The notes beneath the pieces were generated by a model. The model made no database searches. It saw nothing but the letters and a program-made list of their open reading frames with translations, and was not told where the DNA came from. Below, piece by piece: positions 22,166-34,375 of a stretch of 64,000 bases of DNA. Each line of letters begins with the position of its first letter. Within the stretch, counting starts at the first letter, position 1. The stretch is from contig JAVMKO010000006.1 in the NCBI GenBank assembly GCA_032164245.1, positions 635,001 to 699,000 on the forward strand. The letters are read 5' to 3'. A program made the translations under genes and the position numbers. The DNA is from Sternotherus odoratus (Eukaryota; Chordata; Testudines; Kinosternidae).

Positions 22166-25088
22166 GGGTCTCACGGAGCAGAACGGTTCAATAATCGGTT
22201 AGAGTCTCACCACAGCAGCAATTGGGGGTTAGAAATTCTGTGGCCTGTGTCATGCAGGTCAGAGGGGATAATTATGGTACTTCTTTGTGACCTTAGCAAC
22301 TCCATTTTCCTAACCGAGTGTTCTTATCCCTTGTGATAACTCAAGAAGGAGGAACGGTCCCAGGACACGCAGTTCAGTTCCCATCTCACTGGTTTACCCT
22401 GTGACTTTGGCAAGTCACGGAGGGTTGGATGCATAAAAGGAGTTGGGTGTCCAAGTCTCAGATTTGACTCCACTGATGTACAAAACTGCCACCAAACCCT
22501 GAAGGTGCCTCCACTCGGCGCCTAAATATTGCAGTGAAAATTCCTCTGCACTTATGTTTCTGCCTCTGGATGTGTGATTTCTGCCTCCCTCTAAGTGCCC
22601 AATGCCTGTGTCCCACATAACCTAACTCCCAAAGAGGCTCTCGAACCCCGGGGAAGTCAGGCATCGGGCTCTTAGAGAGGCCCTGAGCCGAGTTCACACC
22701 AAACAAATCTGTGTGTCTGCTTCATCCACTTGCACAAACCTCGCTGTGAGTTGGGGATGTACTGAAACAGACTAATTTGCAGTGTACAATAGCTAACTCC
22801 TCAACTGAGCACTGGTCGAGTGCCTCTAGGGATAGAAAAGCTAAGATTGCTCTAGCTTTCAGAGAAGACAGCAGAAAAATAAAAAGCCTAGTGGGTTTTT
22901 TTTGGGGGGGGGGGGCGGTTGTTTGTTTGCATCAGTCAACAATATTTGGATCACTGTTTGTTTTGTTTTTTAAAGCTGGGTGCTTGGTGATGTGATGCAG
23001 TGTGGCACAACATGACAAGCAGCTGAGGAACCTGGAACACGAGTTTTCCTGAAATTGTGATCTGGAGAACTGATAAATTACTTCAGTGAAGCACTTGTTC
23101 AAAAATTAAACAAGCCTGATTATCCCGAGTAAGGTTCAGATCATGGGAGATGTACTCTTAACTTTCTGCATAATTAGCAGGGATTCTCTACCCCCGAGTT
23201 TGCAGCTGGAAGGGGGCATGGTGTTCCTACCTGTACCAACAGCAAAATGTGTTGTGTACTATAGTAAGGATGAAAGTAAGAGGGCGAGTCTCAGGAAAAG
23301 CACCGTGGAAATAGCCTCCATTATCTTCTCCAATTCCCAGATAGTTGGATATGGAGAGGGCAGTTTGCAAAAGGTGTTTTCCACTAGTGCCTGTGCAACA
23401 CTTCCCCCCCTTCCCCACCCCCACACACACATGCACACTGACACAGGATGAACTCGGACTTTAAAGTATCCTCACCTTTGCACACAAACACAGGAGATTA
23501 TGCCCACTGACCACAAGGAGGTTTGCAGTTGCAAATTCCAGCACCTGCCCATTTATCTGTTCATAACGTACGTGGAGTGATTACACTTTCTGAAGGGAGA
23601 GCTCAGCAGGTATGGCCAGAGATACGCGCACGTATCTGTGCCGGCAGCTGGGGATCTCACTGGAGCCCTCAACTGCCAACCTGTGTGACAATGGCCTAAG
23701 AGGGGGAGAGAGAATCCTGGCTGTCTTCCCATAGTTCCTTCCACCTTACCACATCTCTTCAGTCTTCTCCATCTATATGTGGATGTGCTGGTAGCATTTG
23801 GCCATTTAGTAATGTTTATGCACTAAACCAATAGTAAATAGGCACCTAAAAATCGACATGGAAATATAATCACCCTGTATTCTCCATTTATAGCTCAGTG
23901 GTTTCATTTTTAGCCTTTTTACTCTGCCAAAAGCACTGAGCCACATTATGGACTAACACTCCATCCAGTTTTCTCTTCCAAACAGGCTTGTTTTGAGTGA
24001 TGGGACCATAAAATCATGTATCTGAAAACAGGGCGGAGGAGCTCACGATGGAAATATTGACAGTCCCTGGAGTACACAGTCACATGCTGGTGCAGCTCTC
24101 CAGTTGCTGATGGGAATTCTGTTTTCAAAGTAACCCTGTTTGTGCTGCTCGGTACAATAATGTGCGGCTGAGAAGGCCCTGGGTCGTTAGGCGTTTAAGA
24201 AATATTCGGTGTGAGGACTCCTCAGAATTACAGCTGTTCTACAGGAGGATTGTTTGTTACAAGATCTGCAGCTGCCAGTGGCTGTTGTTCATTAGAGCTG
24301 TCCATCTGGCGGGTGCTGATGTTCCAGTTCACTGCCCATCTGTAGTAGAGTATCATTCACACTCTTCTGCATAATAGCACATGCTAATAGACAGGGAATC
24401 TGTCTGTTTGTTTGTTCGGCATTAGTTGTTTTAAAACACTCAAAATGATGCCAGAAATTACCAGGAGAAATCTTATTTTACAAATGTCATACATGTAAAT
24501 TTGGACGGGTGGCCACAAGCATTATGCTAACTTCTTTGGCGTTGTCATGAATTCGTTAACGTTCCTGTTTGAGATGAGCATTATTGTCCCAAACAAAGGC
24601 TACAGGAATCTCAAATGCCAAGAAAATGCCCTCACAACCCTAAGTTGGGGCAAACCTTCTCCAGGGACTGTTTTCCCCAAGATTCCCCAGCTCTTCTTGT
24701 CTCCACTTATGACTTGCTCCTTTTCTCTTTCTATCTGACTGTTACTGCCCCCACATGCCACTTCCCAACTTCTGCAGGCACCTTACAGATGGGGTCTTGC
24801 ACTAGTGAACTTGTATCTGCTAAAGTCCACGGCCTCCGTCCACTCGTGCATGTTCTGTTGGGTTATTACCACAACACCTCGGAGCCCCCATCCTGGAGCA
24901 GGGTCCCGTTGGGCTAGGTACTGGACAAACATGGAAGAAAAGGTTCCTGCCTGTGCTGAGGGACACATCACCAGCGGGAATGGGATAGGTTGTTGCCTTA
25001 TTTACTACTGCTCCACTGTGCAGTGGTCCGTCTTTTCAGTGACCTAGCTCTACAGCTAGGTCACCCTTTCAAATCCAACCTTCTGGAG
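22166..25088. other. Unassigned mostly unique sequence
   Basis: No gene recognised. A segment at 22394-22420 ('ctgtgactttggcaagtcac') resembles the core of MIR-type SINEs, too short to call. A T run followed by a G run lies at 22897-22915. The block 24370-24560 is AT-rich without ORFs. Confidence 0.4.
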
Positions 25089-25152
25089 TGTGTGTGTGTG
25101 TGTGTATATATAATATATATATATATATATATAATATGTGTGTGTGTATATT
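25089..25152. repeat. Compound (TG)n(TA)n(TG)n microsatellite
   Basis: A TG tract passes into a 35-bp AT tract with two AATA interruptions, then back to TG. Such tracts are prone to slippage and DNA unwinding. Confidence 0.9.
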
Positions 25153-25299
25153 AAGAATCAGACAATGAGGATATGTTTGGAATTCAGCAAGGGCGTCTGG
25201 GCTTCCACTGGCTCATGTTGTCTGGATCTTGTACCCACGAACCCTTTCCCTATGGGGGATACTGTGGGATAAGCTTCCACCATTGTCCTTCTGTAGCTG

Positions 25300-25878
25300 T
25301 GTGGGGCGGGGTGGACTAGGTCCAGAGGGCCCCAGCTGGAGGCCTCGCAGCCGTGCCTCACCCTGCCCCAGAACAGAGGAGAGAGAAGTCCCCCAGCCAG
25401 TCTAGAGTGGTTGCAGAGGAGCAGCCAATCCAGGGCCAGAGGGTCCCTATATAAGACAAGCAGAAGAGCGGAGAAGTCTGTTGCAAGTGGAGCTCGCAGA
25501 CCAACGACCGGGTGGCTGGCTGGTGGGAAGAACAACGGAAGGTCAGGGCAGGCAGGCTGAAGCCCAGGGGGACTGAGCACATGACCTGGCCAGGCCAGCG
25601 AGGGGACTGAGATGGGCCCCCACTGGTCTGGTTGCAGACTGAGCCCAGAATCTCCACCAGCGGCGGGTACCGAGATGGGCCCCAGTTGGGGGTTGAAGGG
25701 GGCAGTGCCTCTGGGAGGAGCTTACCGTTCCAGCCCCATAGCAAGATCAGAACTGGGACTGTGGACCCCAGAAGGGGGTCCGTGTACACGGTTCGGCTGG
25801 AGGGCCGAGTTGCTGAGTCACTGAAGACCTGCCAGGAGAACCATTGGCCAGGCGGTGCTCAGGAGAGGCAGGTGCCGT
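25300..25878 (+). mobile_element. LTR-like repeat, family LTR-C
   Basis: Starts TGTGGGGCGGGG, similar to the start of the LTR at 31816. It contains a TATA-like box TATATAAG at 25448-25455 and a long G-rich R/U5-like part. There is no internal coding and no clear target duplication. The 3' limit is approximate. The call leans on resemblance to LTRs known from turtles. Confidence 0.55.
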
Positions 25879-27419
25879 CCCGATATAAGAACTAAAACCA
25901 AAGACAGGCTCGCAGTTAACCAACCAAAGGGGGCTTCCCTCCCCCCCAAAAGACCCACCCTCTGCACCAGACTCTCCACCAGGGCCCAATGGTGGGCAGC
26001 TAAGTCCTGCCCACTGGGGTATTATACAGCTGCCTCCCAGCATCACTTCAGACCTGTCCTCTCCCTTGACACAGGGTCAAGTAAAGAACTAGAACACAGT
26101 GGTCCTGTCCCTCCCTTCAGGGAGCAGCACTGCCTCCTCGTAGGCTAGCTCAGGGCCATGTAGCCAGGCCACAGGCAGCAGATGGTCCCTTGGTGCAGCT
26201 TCCCAAGAGCTGAGTGTGCTGGTCAGATCCCTTCCGCTGGCTGCCTGCCACTGATCAACTCTGCTCCCCATTGGAAGCTTCTCATGGGGGTGGTGGTGGG
26301 GCTGCCTGATCCCAGCCCGGCTCCTCAGCCCCCTTCTCTGAAATGTGGGGCCTACCTCAGTGTCTAAAACGTAAGGATAAGATGAGAGAACAGATAAGAA
26401 CATGAAGTCTGTACTGAGTCACATCCTCTGATGGCTCCTGGAGCAGCCAGGGACTGTCAAATCTTTGACGTGCTTCCTGCTGGCTCCAGCTTGTTGATCC
26501 TCCTCAAACCCGGCAGTGTCAATGGCCAATGGAAAGATGGAGGGGTTGAGTAGTGGCAACAGAAGGAGGTAGCTCATCTCCTCTCATGTTCTTCCAGCCA
26601 CACCAGAAAAGGGACCTGATGAGCCCTGTTCTGTCAATGTCAAGAGAGTTGAAGGTGTTATAACCACGTTCATTGTCTGACATACAAACAGAATATAAAG
26701 ACATCCGGGGTACATTTTCTATCTTGGAAAACACTCCAAACGCTCATTCTAAATTATTGATCGAACACAAGAAGGGACAAGAAATTAAGCCAGGCATTTA
26801 TTTTGAAACTGATGTGGAGTGATTAAAGGTTTTGATTGTTATGCATAAAGTCTCTCTCCTTTTGGAGGCAAAATATCAGTTTCTGATTTCCAGGACAGGG
26901 TTCCTTTTCCTCTGCCTGTGTGTCGGGTGTTCAGGGCTCCTGTCTGACGGAGAAGGCACCAGGTGGACGAGAGAGGGTTTTTGTCGGTGTCTTTGGAACA
27001 CTGGATGGCTGGTGAATCCTGACACCTGTTCTTGGACCCTGGTTCACATTTGAGGCAGGGACCCATCTGTCTGCATCCGCTCATCTCACTGTGCTGGTGC
27101 AGTGAGAGAGAGGGGGGCGGGAGGGCCGAACAGGGTCTTGCGGGCCTCCACAGAGCTGGCAATTCGGTATGTCCACTGCTGGGCTGAGTGCTGGGTGTCA
27201 TGATTAAATGATGATTTTCCAGACTCACAAGTGACCAAGAGCAAGGCCTAATGAGTTTCCTCTCAGGAAGAAAGTCTTGGGCGCTGGTGGCCTGCACTTC
27301 CTGTTGCAGGGTCAGGGGAGATGAGCTGGGATGTGTTAGGACAGGAGATGAGAGTTGGATTTTTCTCCAAAGTCTCTCTAAGAACCCCAAAAAGGGGGAA
27401 AAGTGGGTGGCATAGTTCA
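25879..27419. other. Unassigned sequence
   Basis: No repeat or gene recognised. A 201-codon stop-free frame exists on the minus strand at 26839-27444, but it is Ser/Pro/Leu rich and has no recognisable domain. Confidence 0.4.
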
Positions 27420-27583
27420 TCCTCCTGGATATTTGTCTGACCACTTCAGTCCCTTCAGAACGGTGCTGCTAAGACTACCTTCCTGGTGGTCTCATTCCGA
27501 GTCTCTCCACTGGTTTCCCCTTCCCCATGGCATCAGATTCAGGTGTCTTGTCCTTAGCATCAAGCTTCTGCACAGTTTAGTGC
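27420..27583 (+). pseudogene. L2-like LINE fragment, RT C-terminus, left of LTR insertion
   Basis: Translation shows QNGAAKTT (one frame) followed, after a frameshift, by SLHWFPLPHGIRFRCLVLSI. This matches the QNxAAR...LHWLPxxxRIxFKxLxLxYK signature at the C-terminus of L2/Rex-type LINE reverse transcriptases. The fragment is cut at 27583 by an LTR and resumes at 28239 for a short distance. It is a third LINE clade in the window besides the CR1 types. Confidence 0.6.
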
Positions 27584-28238
27584 TGTCACGGAGCGCCCGG
27601 GCGATGGTCTGGAACCGCTCCCTAGGAAGCCAGACAGGACTTCAGGTGAAGGGTCCCTTCTCCATACACAGCCTGTTTCCAAGGCTAGGAGCTTCATGGG
27701 TCCCCACTTCCACCTTCCTGGGTCTGACCTCGGAGCATTCAGCACCTTCTGCCCCTCCGTGTGCTTTCCCCAGCAAGCCCGCCTGGGCGGGGTCCTGAGG
27801 GAGCCCATGGATTCTGCACCCCAAATCCACAGTCAAACGTGACTCTCAGCCAGGTAGTAAAACAGAGGTTTATTCGATGACTTCTATCTGGTCTAACCCA
27901 GACCATACAGCGAGTGTGAGCCCTCGGCTGGATCCATTTTGGGGGCCAGAGAGCGAGATAGCTCCTCTGGCTTCCCTACCTGACTCCAGCCAGCTTCAGA
28001 CACCCAAACTCAAAAAACACGCTCTCCAGTCACTCCTCCCCCCTGATTCAGCCAGGTCAGGTGACCTCCCTCCCCCCACTTAGGGTCAGATTACAGCTTC
28101 AGGTATGGACACCTGCAGAGAGGGGAGGGGGCGTTTCCTGCTTGCTTCCACTGCCAACCCCCATTCCTTCACATAGACACTTAAGAAATGCATTGGGGAA
28201 ACTGAGGCACACACACCCAGTATTTCTACTTCGTCACA
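27584..28238 (-). mobile_element. Solo LTR, family LTR-F, with perfect 5-bp target duplication
   Basis: The ends are TGTCACGG (27584) and TTCGTCACA (28238), giving TG...CA ends. The flanks are AGTGC on both sides (27579-27583 and 28239-28243), an exact 5-bp duplication. A poly(A) signal on the minus strand (27869-27874) sets the orientation. 655 bp, no internal region, so a solo LTR left by recombination. It interrupts the L2-like LINE. Confidence 0.88.
27869..27874 (-). terminator. Poly(A) signal of LTR-F
   Basis: AATAAA on the minus strand, in the expected part of the LTR. Confidence 0.5.
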
Positions 28239-28282
28239 AGTGCCACTTCACCCCAGCTGCTCAATTAATTGCATTGCCAACC

Positions 28283-29599
28283 AGTGCCTTTGCTACACTG
28301 AAGGACAGCAGCTCAGACTCCCCTCAGCAAATCTATTGGGGGGAGGGGGGGAACAGGTTCACGTTGTTGCTTCTCCTGTCCATCCCCCACTTGTTTGTAT
28401 CCACTACCTTTCAGGTCTCATCTTGAACTAAAACATAGACACCTTTGGGGATGGAGACACTCTTACTATATGTCTGGGTGACAACCTGCACCATGGGGCC
28501 CTGACCTGCCTGGTGACTCCAGCCGCTCCTGTTCTACATAATGAAGAATAATCGCCATAAGAGATGTACAACCAATTTCTAGGCAAGGAGGGACCATGCT
28601 GAAGAGCCTGCTTGATTAAGGAATACAATATAATCAGTAAATAATAGCAGTCCAATCTTGTTAATAAGTAATGTGCACATTCCTTTAAAAGGCACTTCTT
28701 GTCTCAAAGATAGCATAGAAATCATGGAGGTGGTGTTTACTGGGGCTGAATATAGATATTTAACTAGTGAAATAGTTAACACCAATATCTGTCACTGCAG
28801 AATGGGACTGCCCCCGTACACTTCTTTTCTTTCCAGTTGTCACAATTCTCTTACTGCTCTGAGCATTTAGCCATGGCACAATATTGTTTTCTGTCTTCAT
28901 ATCCAGTGTGTACTGCACTCCTCTGAGGGTAAAGAATACAAAGAAGGGAATGTAAGTTTAGTTAAAATGAAATGCAAAAACACACTGTCATGGAGTGAAA
29001 TCTCTATTCTAACATTTCAAAAGGAAGTGAAAACGAGAAAAATATCACTGTCAGTGGAGCAGAATGTACAATTAAAGAACTTGACTTGTAAAATCACAGT
29101 GTTTAAATAGACAGTTACATTTGGCAATTTGAAACCAGTTGAAAAGTCTCGATGGAATCAGGGCTCTGGAAAGCACGGCATACATTAAGTAGCTCCCAAG
29201 ACTCCCTCATGTGCTGTATTATAAATATAATGAGCATCCTGTGTCACACTGGCCATGAAATTAATTACAGTGTGATATACACATGCCCATTGTACACAGA
29301 GGTAATGTACGGCTAGGCATTGTTCATTAATTCCAGTACCGTTGACAGGCAGCCCACAGAAATCAGTTGCAGCATCTCAGCGAGGTTCAGCTGTAGAAGG
29401 AGCTGTTTAATTTCTTGAAGCCTGTTTGCTTCCTTACTGTTTTTGTTTTTGTCAAACGTAAGGAAGGGATCTCAGTCCTCGAACACTGCAGTGTATGTGA
29501 AACGTCACCCGTGAATAACTTCATTTACTCTAAAGTTAACCACGCGTGTGGCTGCAGCATCAGGTCCATAGGACGGCGATGGAGTCTGGTGTTGAGGTA
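28283..29599. other. Unique sequence with AT-rich block
   Basis: No repeat or gene recognised. The block 29080-29345 is AT-rich, rich in ATTAAT/TTAATTA motifs and ORF-poor, a composition typical of conserved non-coding elements. That reading is inference. Confidence 0.35.
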
Positions 29600-30640
29600 C
29601 AACAGGATTGGATGAAAGTGATCCTGAAATGATCGATTTCAAGATTTGATGAAAAGGAAGGCGTGAGAGCAGCAGAACAAGGACAACGGGCTTCAAAAAA
29701 TGCAGATTTTAATGAAGTCAGAGCTGGTGGGTAAGGTCCCCCAGGAAGGAAATCTAAAGGAGGGAAGTTTAGGAGAGCTGGTAGCTTCTTGAAGAGCCAA
29801 TATTGAAGGCACAACTGCAAACTCCCAATGTGAAAGAAAGATGGGAAAACTAGTGAAAGGGCAATATGGCTCAATCCGGAGCTTTTTAATTACTTGAAAA
29901 TCAGAACTGGAATCTAGAAAAAATGGAAACATGGACTAATTGCTAAGGAGAAGTACAGAATATAGCACAAGCATGTAGGGAGAAAATCAGAAAGGCTGAG
30001 GCACTAAATGAGTTACACCTAGCAATGGACAAAAATGGAAATAAGACGAGATTCTATAAATTCATTAGGAGCAAGAGAAAGATGAAGGAAAGTGTAGGTC
30101 CTTTGCTTAGCAGAAAAGGAGAGCTAATAACTGATGACATCAAGAAAGCTGAGGTATTTAATTCCTATTTTGCTTTAGTCTTCACTAAAAGGGTTAATGG
30201 TGATGAAATATTCAACACAACTAGTATTAACATCCAGGAGGAAGGAACACAAGCCAGAATAGGGAGAGAAGAGGTTAAATAATGTTTTGATAAGTTACAT
30301 GTGTCCAGTTCATCGGGGCTGATGAAATTCATCATAAGGTACTTCAGGAGCTACCTGAAGCAATCTGACAACCATTAGAAGTTATCTCTGAGAAATCCTG
30401 GAGGATGGGTGAGGTCCCAGAGGACTGGAGAAGGCTACTTTTTTTTTTTAAAGGGTGTTTGTGTGTGTGTGTGTGTGGGGGGGGTGGATTATAGACCAGT
30501 CAGCTGAACTTTAATACCTAGAAAGATACCTGAACAAATTATTTAAACAATCAGTGTGTAACAAGCTAGAGGATATCAGGGTTCTAAGAAAGAGCCGGCA
30601 TGGATTTATCAAGAATAAATCAGCTAAGTCTCATCCCTGG
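29600..30640 (+). pseudogene. CR1-clade LINE fragment, linker and N-terminal RT
   Basis: At 30025-30282 the frame reads [20 protein letters not shown] then ELITDDIKKAEVFNSYFALVFT, matching the linker of the CR1 at 44130-44270 ([27 protein letters not shown]). Further on, the remnants of 'PEDWR', 'YRPVS' and 'HGFIK' mark the start of the RT domain. A T run plus (GT)n tract at 30437-30488 sits inside. It is truncated at both ends with several stops, and is more diverged than the copy at 42695. Confidence 0.82.
30437..30488. repeat. T run followed by (GT)n and G run
   Basis: A T10 tract, a short link, GT repeated about eight times, then a G run. It sits where the CR1 RT ORF should read through. 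Confidence 0.8.
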
Positions 30641-31059
30641 TCAGCTAAGTTTCTGGGTGGAACGTCTTTGCATGGCCCTGTGGGTGACTGAGTTTTCAGT
30701 GAAGATTTAGCACAGAGCTGAGCGGTGGCATTGGAGTGATTTGGGCTTCAACTGCAGAGTGATTCTGGGGGTAGCTCTCCCTGCCTGGCCCCAAGCTGTA
30801 ATTATTTCTGTTGGGTCAGGAGGCAGAGTCCCCACCGCAGCCCGGTAGCACTGGGGCAGATGACCTCCCTCCCCCCCCAATTCAGGGCTGCACCAGCCCT
30901 AGACCAGAAGCAGTGAGCGGAGAGCTGGGGATGGGGGAAGGGGCTGTGGTTAGACTGTACTGTTTCGTTAGCCACCACCCCCAGCTATGGGAAGAGACCC
31001 CCTGGGAGTGGCGTCTCACCTAGTTGATATTGGTGGTCTATTCATTTCTGGTTTATTTG
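30641..31059. other. Unassigned sequence
   Basis: Nothing recognised. Confidence 0.35.
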
Positions 31060-31215
31060 GTGTTCTCCTTCCTCCAAATCTGAGGCTCTTTGTTTTAATC
31101 CCCTGGACTCTGCTTGCCAGGGGGAGCACTGCCTGTCAAGAGTGCCCAGGGGGTGTTTAGTTTTCCCAGGTTTCTGGGGGGAGGCTCAAGCTTTGAGAAG
31201 GAATTCCTGAAATAA
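31060..31215 (+). mobile_element. LTR-E fragment (tentative)
   Basis: Shares a block with 55190-55440: 'tgcttgcCaGggggag' type sequence, then 'gcccagggggtg', then 'ttttcccaggtttctgg' and 'gaggctcaag'. Two diverged copies in one window support an interspersed repeat. The U5-like character is inference. Confidence 0.5.
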
Positions 31216-31815
31216 TTGTGCCAGGCCCTTTTTGCTCCCAACAGCGCCTGGCAGACAGGCGATGTGTGCATGCAGCTAGCACGCCAATTTGCACACAAGA
31301 TGCCTGTCTTTGTGTTTACACACATCATGGGAAGTTTCTCTGTCAGAGCCGGCTCTAGGCACTGGCAAAGCAAGCACGTGCTTGGGGCAGCACATTTCCA
31401 GGGCGGCGTTCCGGCGCCGGCCGGCCCCTTTTCTTCAGAAAAATCCACCAATGTATGAAAAATAATAATAATAATACAGGAAGATCAAAAAAATCTCCAG
31501 TAGAGCGATAGGAGTGTGACATGAAAAATATCGTCACGTCGTAACATGGTCACTCATAATGTGAACGTGCATAAATGTGTTAACATTAATGGTTATTGAT
31601 TAATTCGATCAGGAATCACGATTACTTGTGTGCACTGTGCCACCCTATCGGTGCCAATTTCCATGTCACGTCGGTGCTAGTGGTTTAGTTGGTGGTATTG
31701 AATATTTTGCTTGTGTTTGAACTTGTTTTAAATTGTTTCAACTTTCAAAGTAATCAGCCCTTGGTAAAGGTGAGTAAAGCATTGATTTATTTACTTATTC
31801 TAACTATATATATAT

Positions 31816-32319
31816 TGTGGCAGGGTGGGCCTGACCCAGCCTGCTGCCCCTTTAAGAGGGAGAAAAACCCTCTGCAAACCCCCTTGCAGAGAAGCCTAAT
31901 CAGCCACCTGGGCTGCAGAGTAATCAGCCTTATGGGTTGCACCTGGCAGCCCCCCCTAAAAGCCTGCCAGGAAGGAAGCCCAGGGTGGTGGTAGTGTGGT
32001 GGTGTGGAGCAGTGAGATAGGGAGAGAGAAGGAAGCTAGGGAAGCAGGAGGGAGGAGTAAGAACAGACTCTGGATCCCTGTGAGCCAGGAGGAAGAGACT
32101 TGCCTACCTGAGCTATAGCCTGTTCTCCCTGAGCTGGGAAGTACTGAGCTGGACTGTAGAGCTGTGTATAGTAGGTGGTGGGTTCGCACTAAGCTGTGTA
32201 TAGTAGGTGGTGGGTTCGCACTAAGCTGCACTGTATAAATAAAGAGCACTGTTGGGAGCCACAGAAGAGTCAACTGCCTGTCTGTGACGAGGGGGGCGAG
32301 AAGGCGATCTGTAACACGG
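31816..32319 (+). mobile_element. Solo LTR nested in hAT MITE
   Basis: Starts TGTGGCAGGG and ends near TGTAACA (32316) or ACACGG (32319). If the later end is right, the flanks are TATAT on both sides (31811-31815 and 32320-32324). It contains a poly(A) signal at 32238-32243 and a 32-bp tandem duplication. Its start resembles LTR-C at 25300. No internal region. Confidence 0.7.
32161..32224 (+). repeat. Perfect 2 x 32-bp tandem duplication in the LTR
   Basis: The unit 32161-32192 is repeated without change at 32193-32224, just upstream of the poly(A) signal. Perfect identity suggests a recent duplication, or one present in the source element. Confidence 0.95.
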
Positions 32320-32684
32320 TATATAGTTTAATTTGAAACAGCCAAACCCCCCCACAAAATAAAACAAAAAAATTGCATAGTGCAAATGTGTAACACCCCC
32401 CCCAAGTGGAGGCAACATTTTTTTTTGCTTGGGACGGCAACAAATCTACAGCCGGCCTTGATCTCTGCCTTGTGCTGTCCTGAGCACAGGGGCTGAAAAT
32501 CTGGCCCTTATACAAAGGTCAGCAAGACTGCAAGTGGTGCATCCCTGTGAGGGCTGACCAGAGCCTGCCAGGAGTCTCTGTGCCATCTTTTCATATTGAA
32601 TCCATTCAAAACCCCCGCACCTCTCGCAGCAGTTCCCTTGCAGCACCCAAAACCCAGGGAAATTTGCTGCCCAGCTGGTGTGCA

Positions 32685-33045
32685 TAGACTTATAGACTTT
32701 AAGGTCAGAAGGGACCATTATGATCATCTAGTCTGACCTCCTGCAATGCAGGCCACAGAATTTCACCCATCATTCCTACAATATACCTCACCTATATCTG
32801 AACTATTGAAGTCCTCAAATCTTGGTTTAAGGACGTCAAAGTACAGAGAATCTTCCAGCAAGTGACCCATGCCCCCTGCTGCAGAAGAAGGTGAAAAACC
32901 TCCGGGGCCTCTGCCAATTTGCTCTGGAGGAAAATTCCTTCTGGCCCCCAAATATGGTGATCAGCTGAACCCTGAGCATGTGGGCAAGACTCACCAGCCA
33001 GACACCCGGAAAGAGTTCTCCATAGCATCTTAGATCCCATCCCCT
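32685..33045 (-). mobile_element. CR1-type 3' region, antisense
   Basis: On the plus strand it opens with 'aaggtcagaagggaccatta' and 'catctagtctgacctcctg', the reverse complement of the usual CR1 3' end. It continues with about 280 bp of 3' UTR-like sequence. No readable frame. Confidence 0.75.
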
Positions 33046-34375
33046 CCAACTTCCAGAGGGCACAGCATGACTGCTTAAAAGGAGTTCAGAATGAAAGGAT
33101 ACTTTGTTCCCCCATGGCCTTGCTAATCCATTTCTGATGCTTTAGCTTGTAAGACTGAGCAGTAGAGTGAGACACTTCAAGGAGTGGTCATGGTGAACTC
33201 CCTGTAAATGTGCTTAATTCTTACGTAGCTGAGAAGATTCTGAGAGCTCCAGCCATTCGGGTTTTGAGGCAAGGCTTGTTCTCCCTGCAGACTGCTTCTT
33301 TAATGTAGCACTCTGTGGGTGTTTTCGTCACAGTCCTTTGCAGAATAGCCCTGTTGTACATTTTTCCTTTTTATTTCCCATTTACACCTTGTGGCCCTGT
33401 GATTTTCAATGTTTCTATGATGTAGAGATGGGGAAATGTAGCTGGAATAGCACAGTAGTGTAACTGAAACCCCCACACTGAAATGTTTCCATTGTGGGAA
33501 AAATAAATGTTATGTTGTTAAGTGTCATTGTCTTGTTATGAAGGGAGAAGTGTTTGGGGTCAGGAGTGAGACTATTGAAGAGGGATCAGCTAGTGTTTCC
33601 ATAACTGAAGGGCTTTTATCTATTTTCCTCTCAGCTTGCAGTTTCTTTGGGGACTAAAGTAGAACTGAAGGAAGAATTCCTTTCAGTGCGGCTGATTCTA
33701 ACCCCCCTGCAAGCACAGAACTGTTGTAATCGTTAAAAAGGCCAGAGGAATCGTTGTGGTAAGAGGTGTTACAGGAGAGCTAACGGGTTATTGTCATGCC
33801 CGCTAGAGTGTAGTGTCTAAAGAAGCCTCATGTAATAATCGGAGCCACCTCTAATTATGTGCGGCTGCACTTAGGAAGGGCAGGCATTCGTTTGATCCTT
33901 ACACAGCTGTAAATGGGAAAGAATTCACTGGGTCATTTTCCCAAAGTAGAATTTGATTGTTTCTTTTTAAAGCTGTATTTTCTCCTGAATTACCACAGCT
34001 GAGGAAATGACCCAGACCTTACCTCAAGGAACCCAGGGAGACGGGATGTGATAGTCTCTTTTCACTGCTGTTCGAAATTCCACGGTGTCCCTTTCAATGT
34101 GTAAAGTTGTGCAGAGCTGGCATTAAAAGCTGCATGTATGTTCCTATTTTGACATGTTAGAGCAAAGAAGCTTTTCTCCAAACTCCTGATGGTCACTAGC
34201 TATTTCCCTGTGCAGATTCTGGAATAATTATTTTTTGATGAGTGCATTTTAAATATGCCTATTCTTAATTAAGTGTTAACATTCTCGGTTCAGTTTCTGT
34301 CTCTGAAATCCAGATCTCCACTCCAATTTCTCAGTTAGAGATTTAAAGAGGAGAAGGGCAAATGTTTGATTACCC
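33046..34375. other. Unique sequence, possible conserved non-coding DNA
   Basis: No repeat and no long ORF over 1.3 kb, which is unusual for this window. The blocks 33730-34030 and 34190-34350 hold several ATTA/TAAT motifs. Conservation cannot be judged from one sequence. Confidence 0.35.

Larger units (their letters stand above)
31344..32460. mobile_element. hAT-like MITE split by an LTR
   Basis: The ends CAGAGCCGGCTCTAG (left) and CTACAGCCGGCCTTG (right) are inverted at 12 of 15 positions. The flanks TTCTCTGT (31336-31343) and ATCTCTGC (32461-32468) agree at 6 of 8 positions, consistent with a decayed 8-bp duplication. The element holds an LTR at 31816-32319. Without it the MITE would be about 610 bp. 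A right end of the same family is at 54790-54912. No transposase. Confidence 0.75.

Noticed and set aside
22394..22420. MIR-type SINE core
   Set aside because: Only about 20 bp fit; too short to call.
26839..27444. 201-codon minus-strand frame
   Set aside because: Ser/Pro/Leu-rich without recognisable domain; its start overlaps the L2-like LINE remnant on the other strand.
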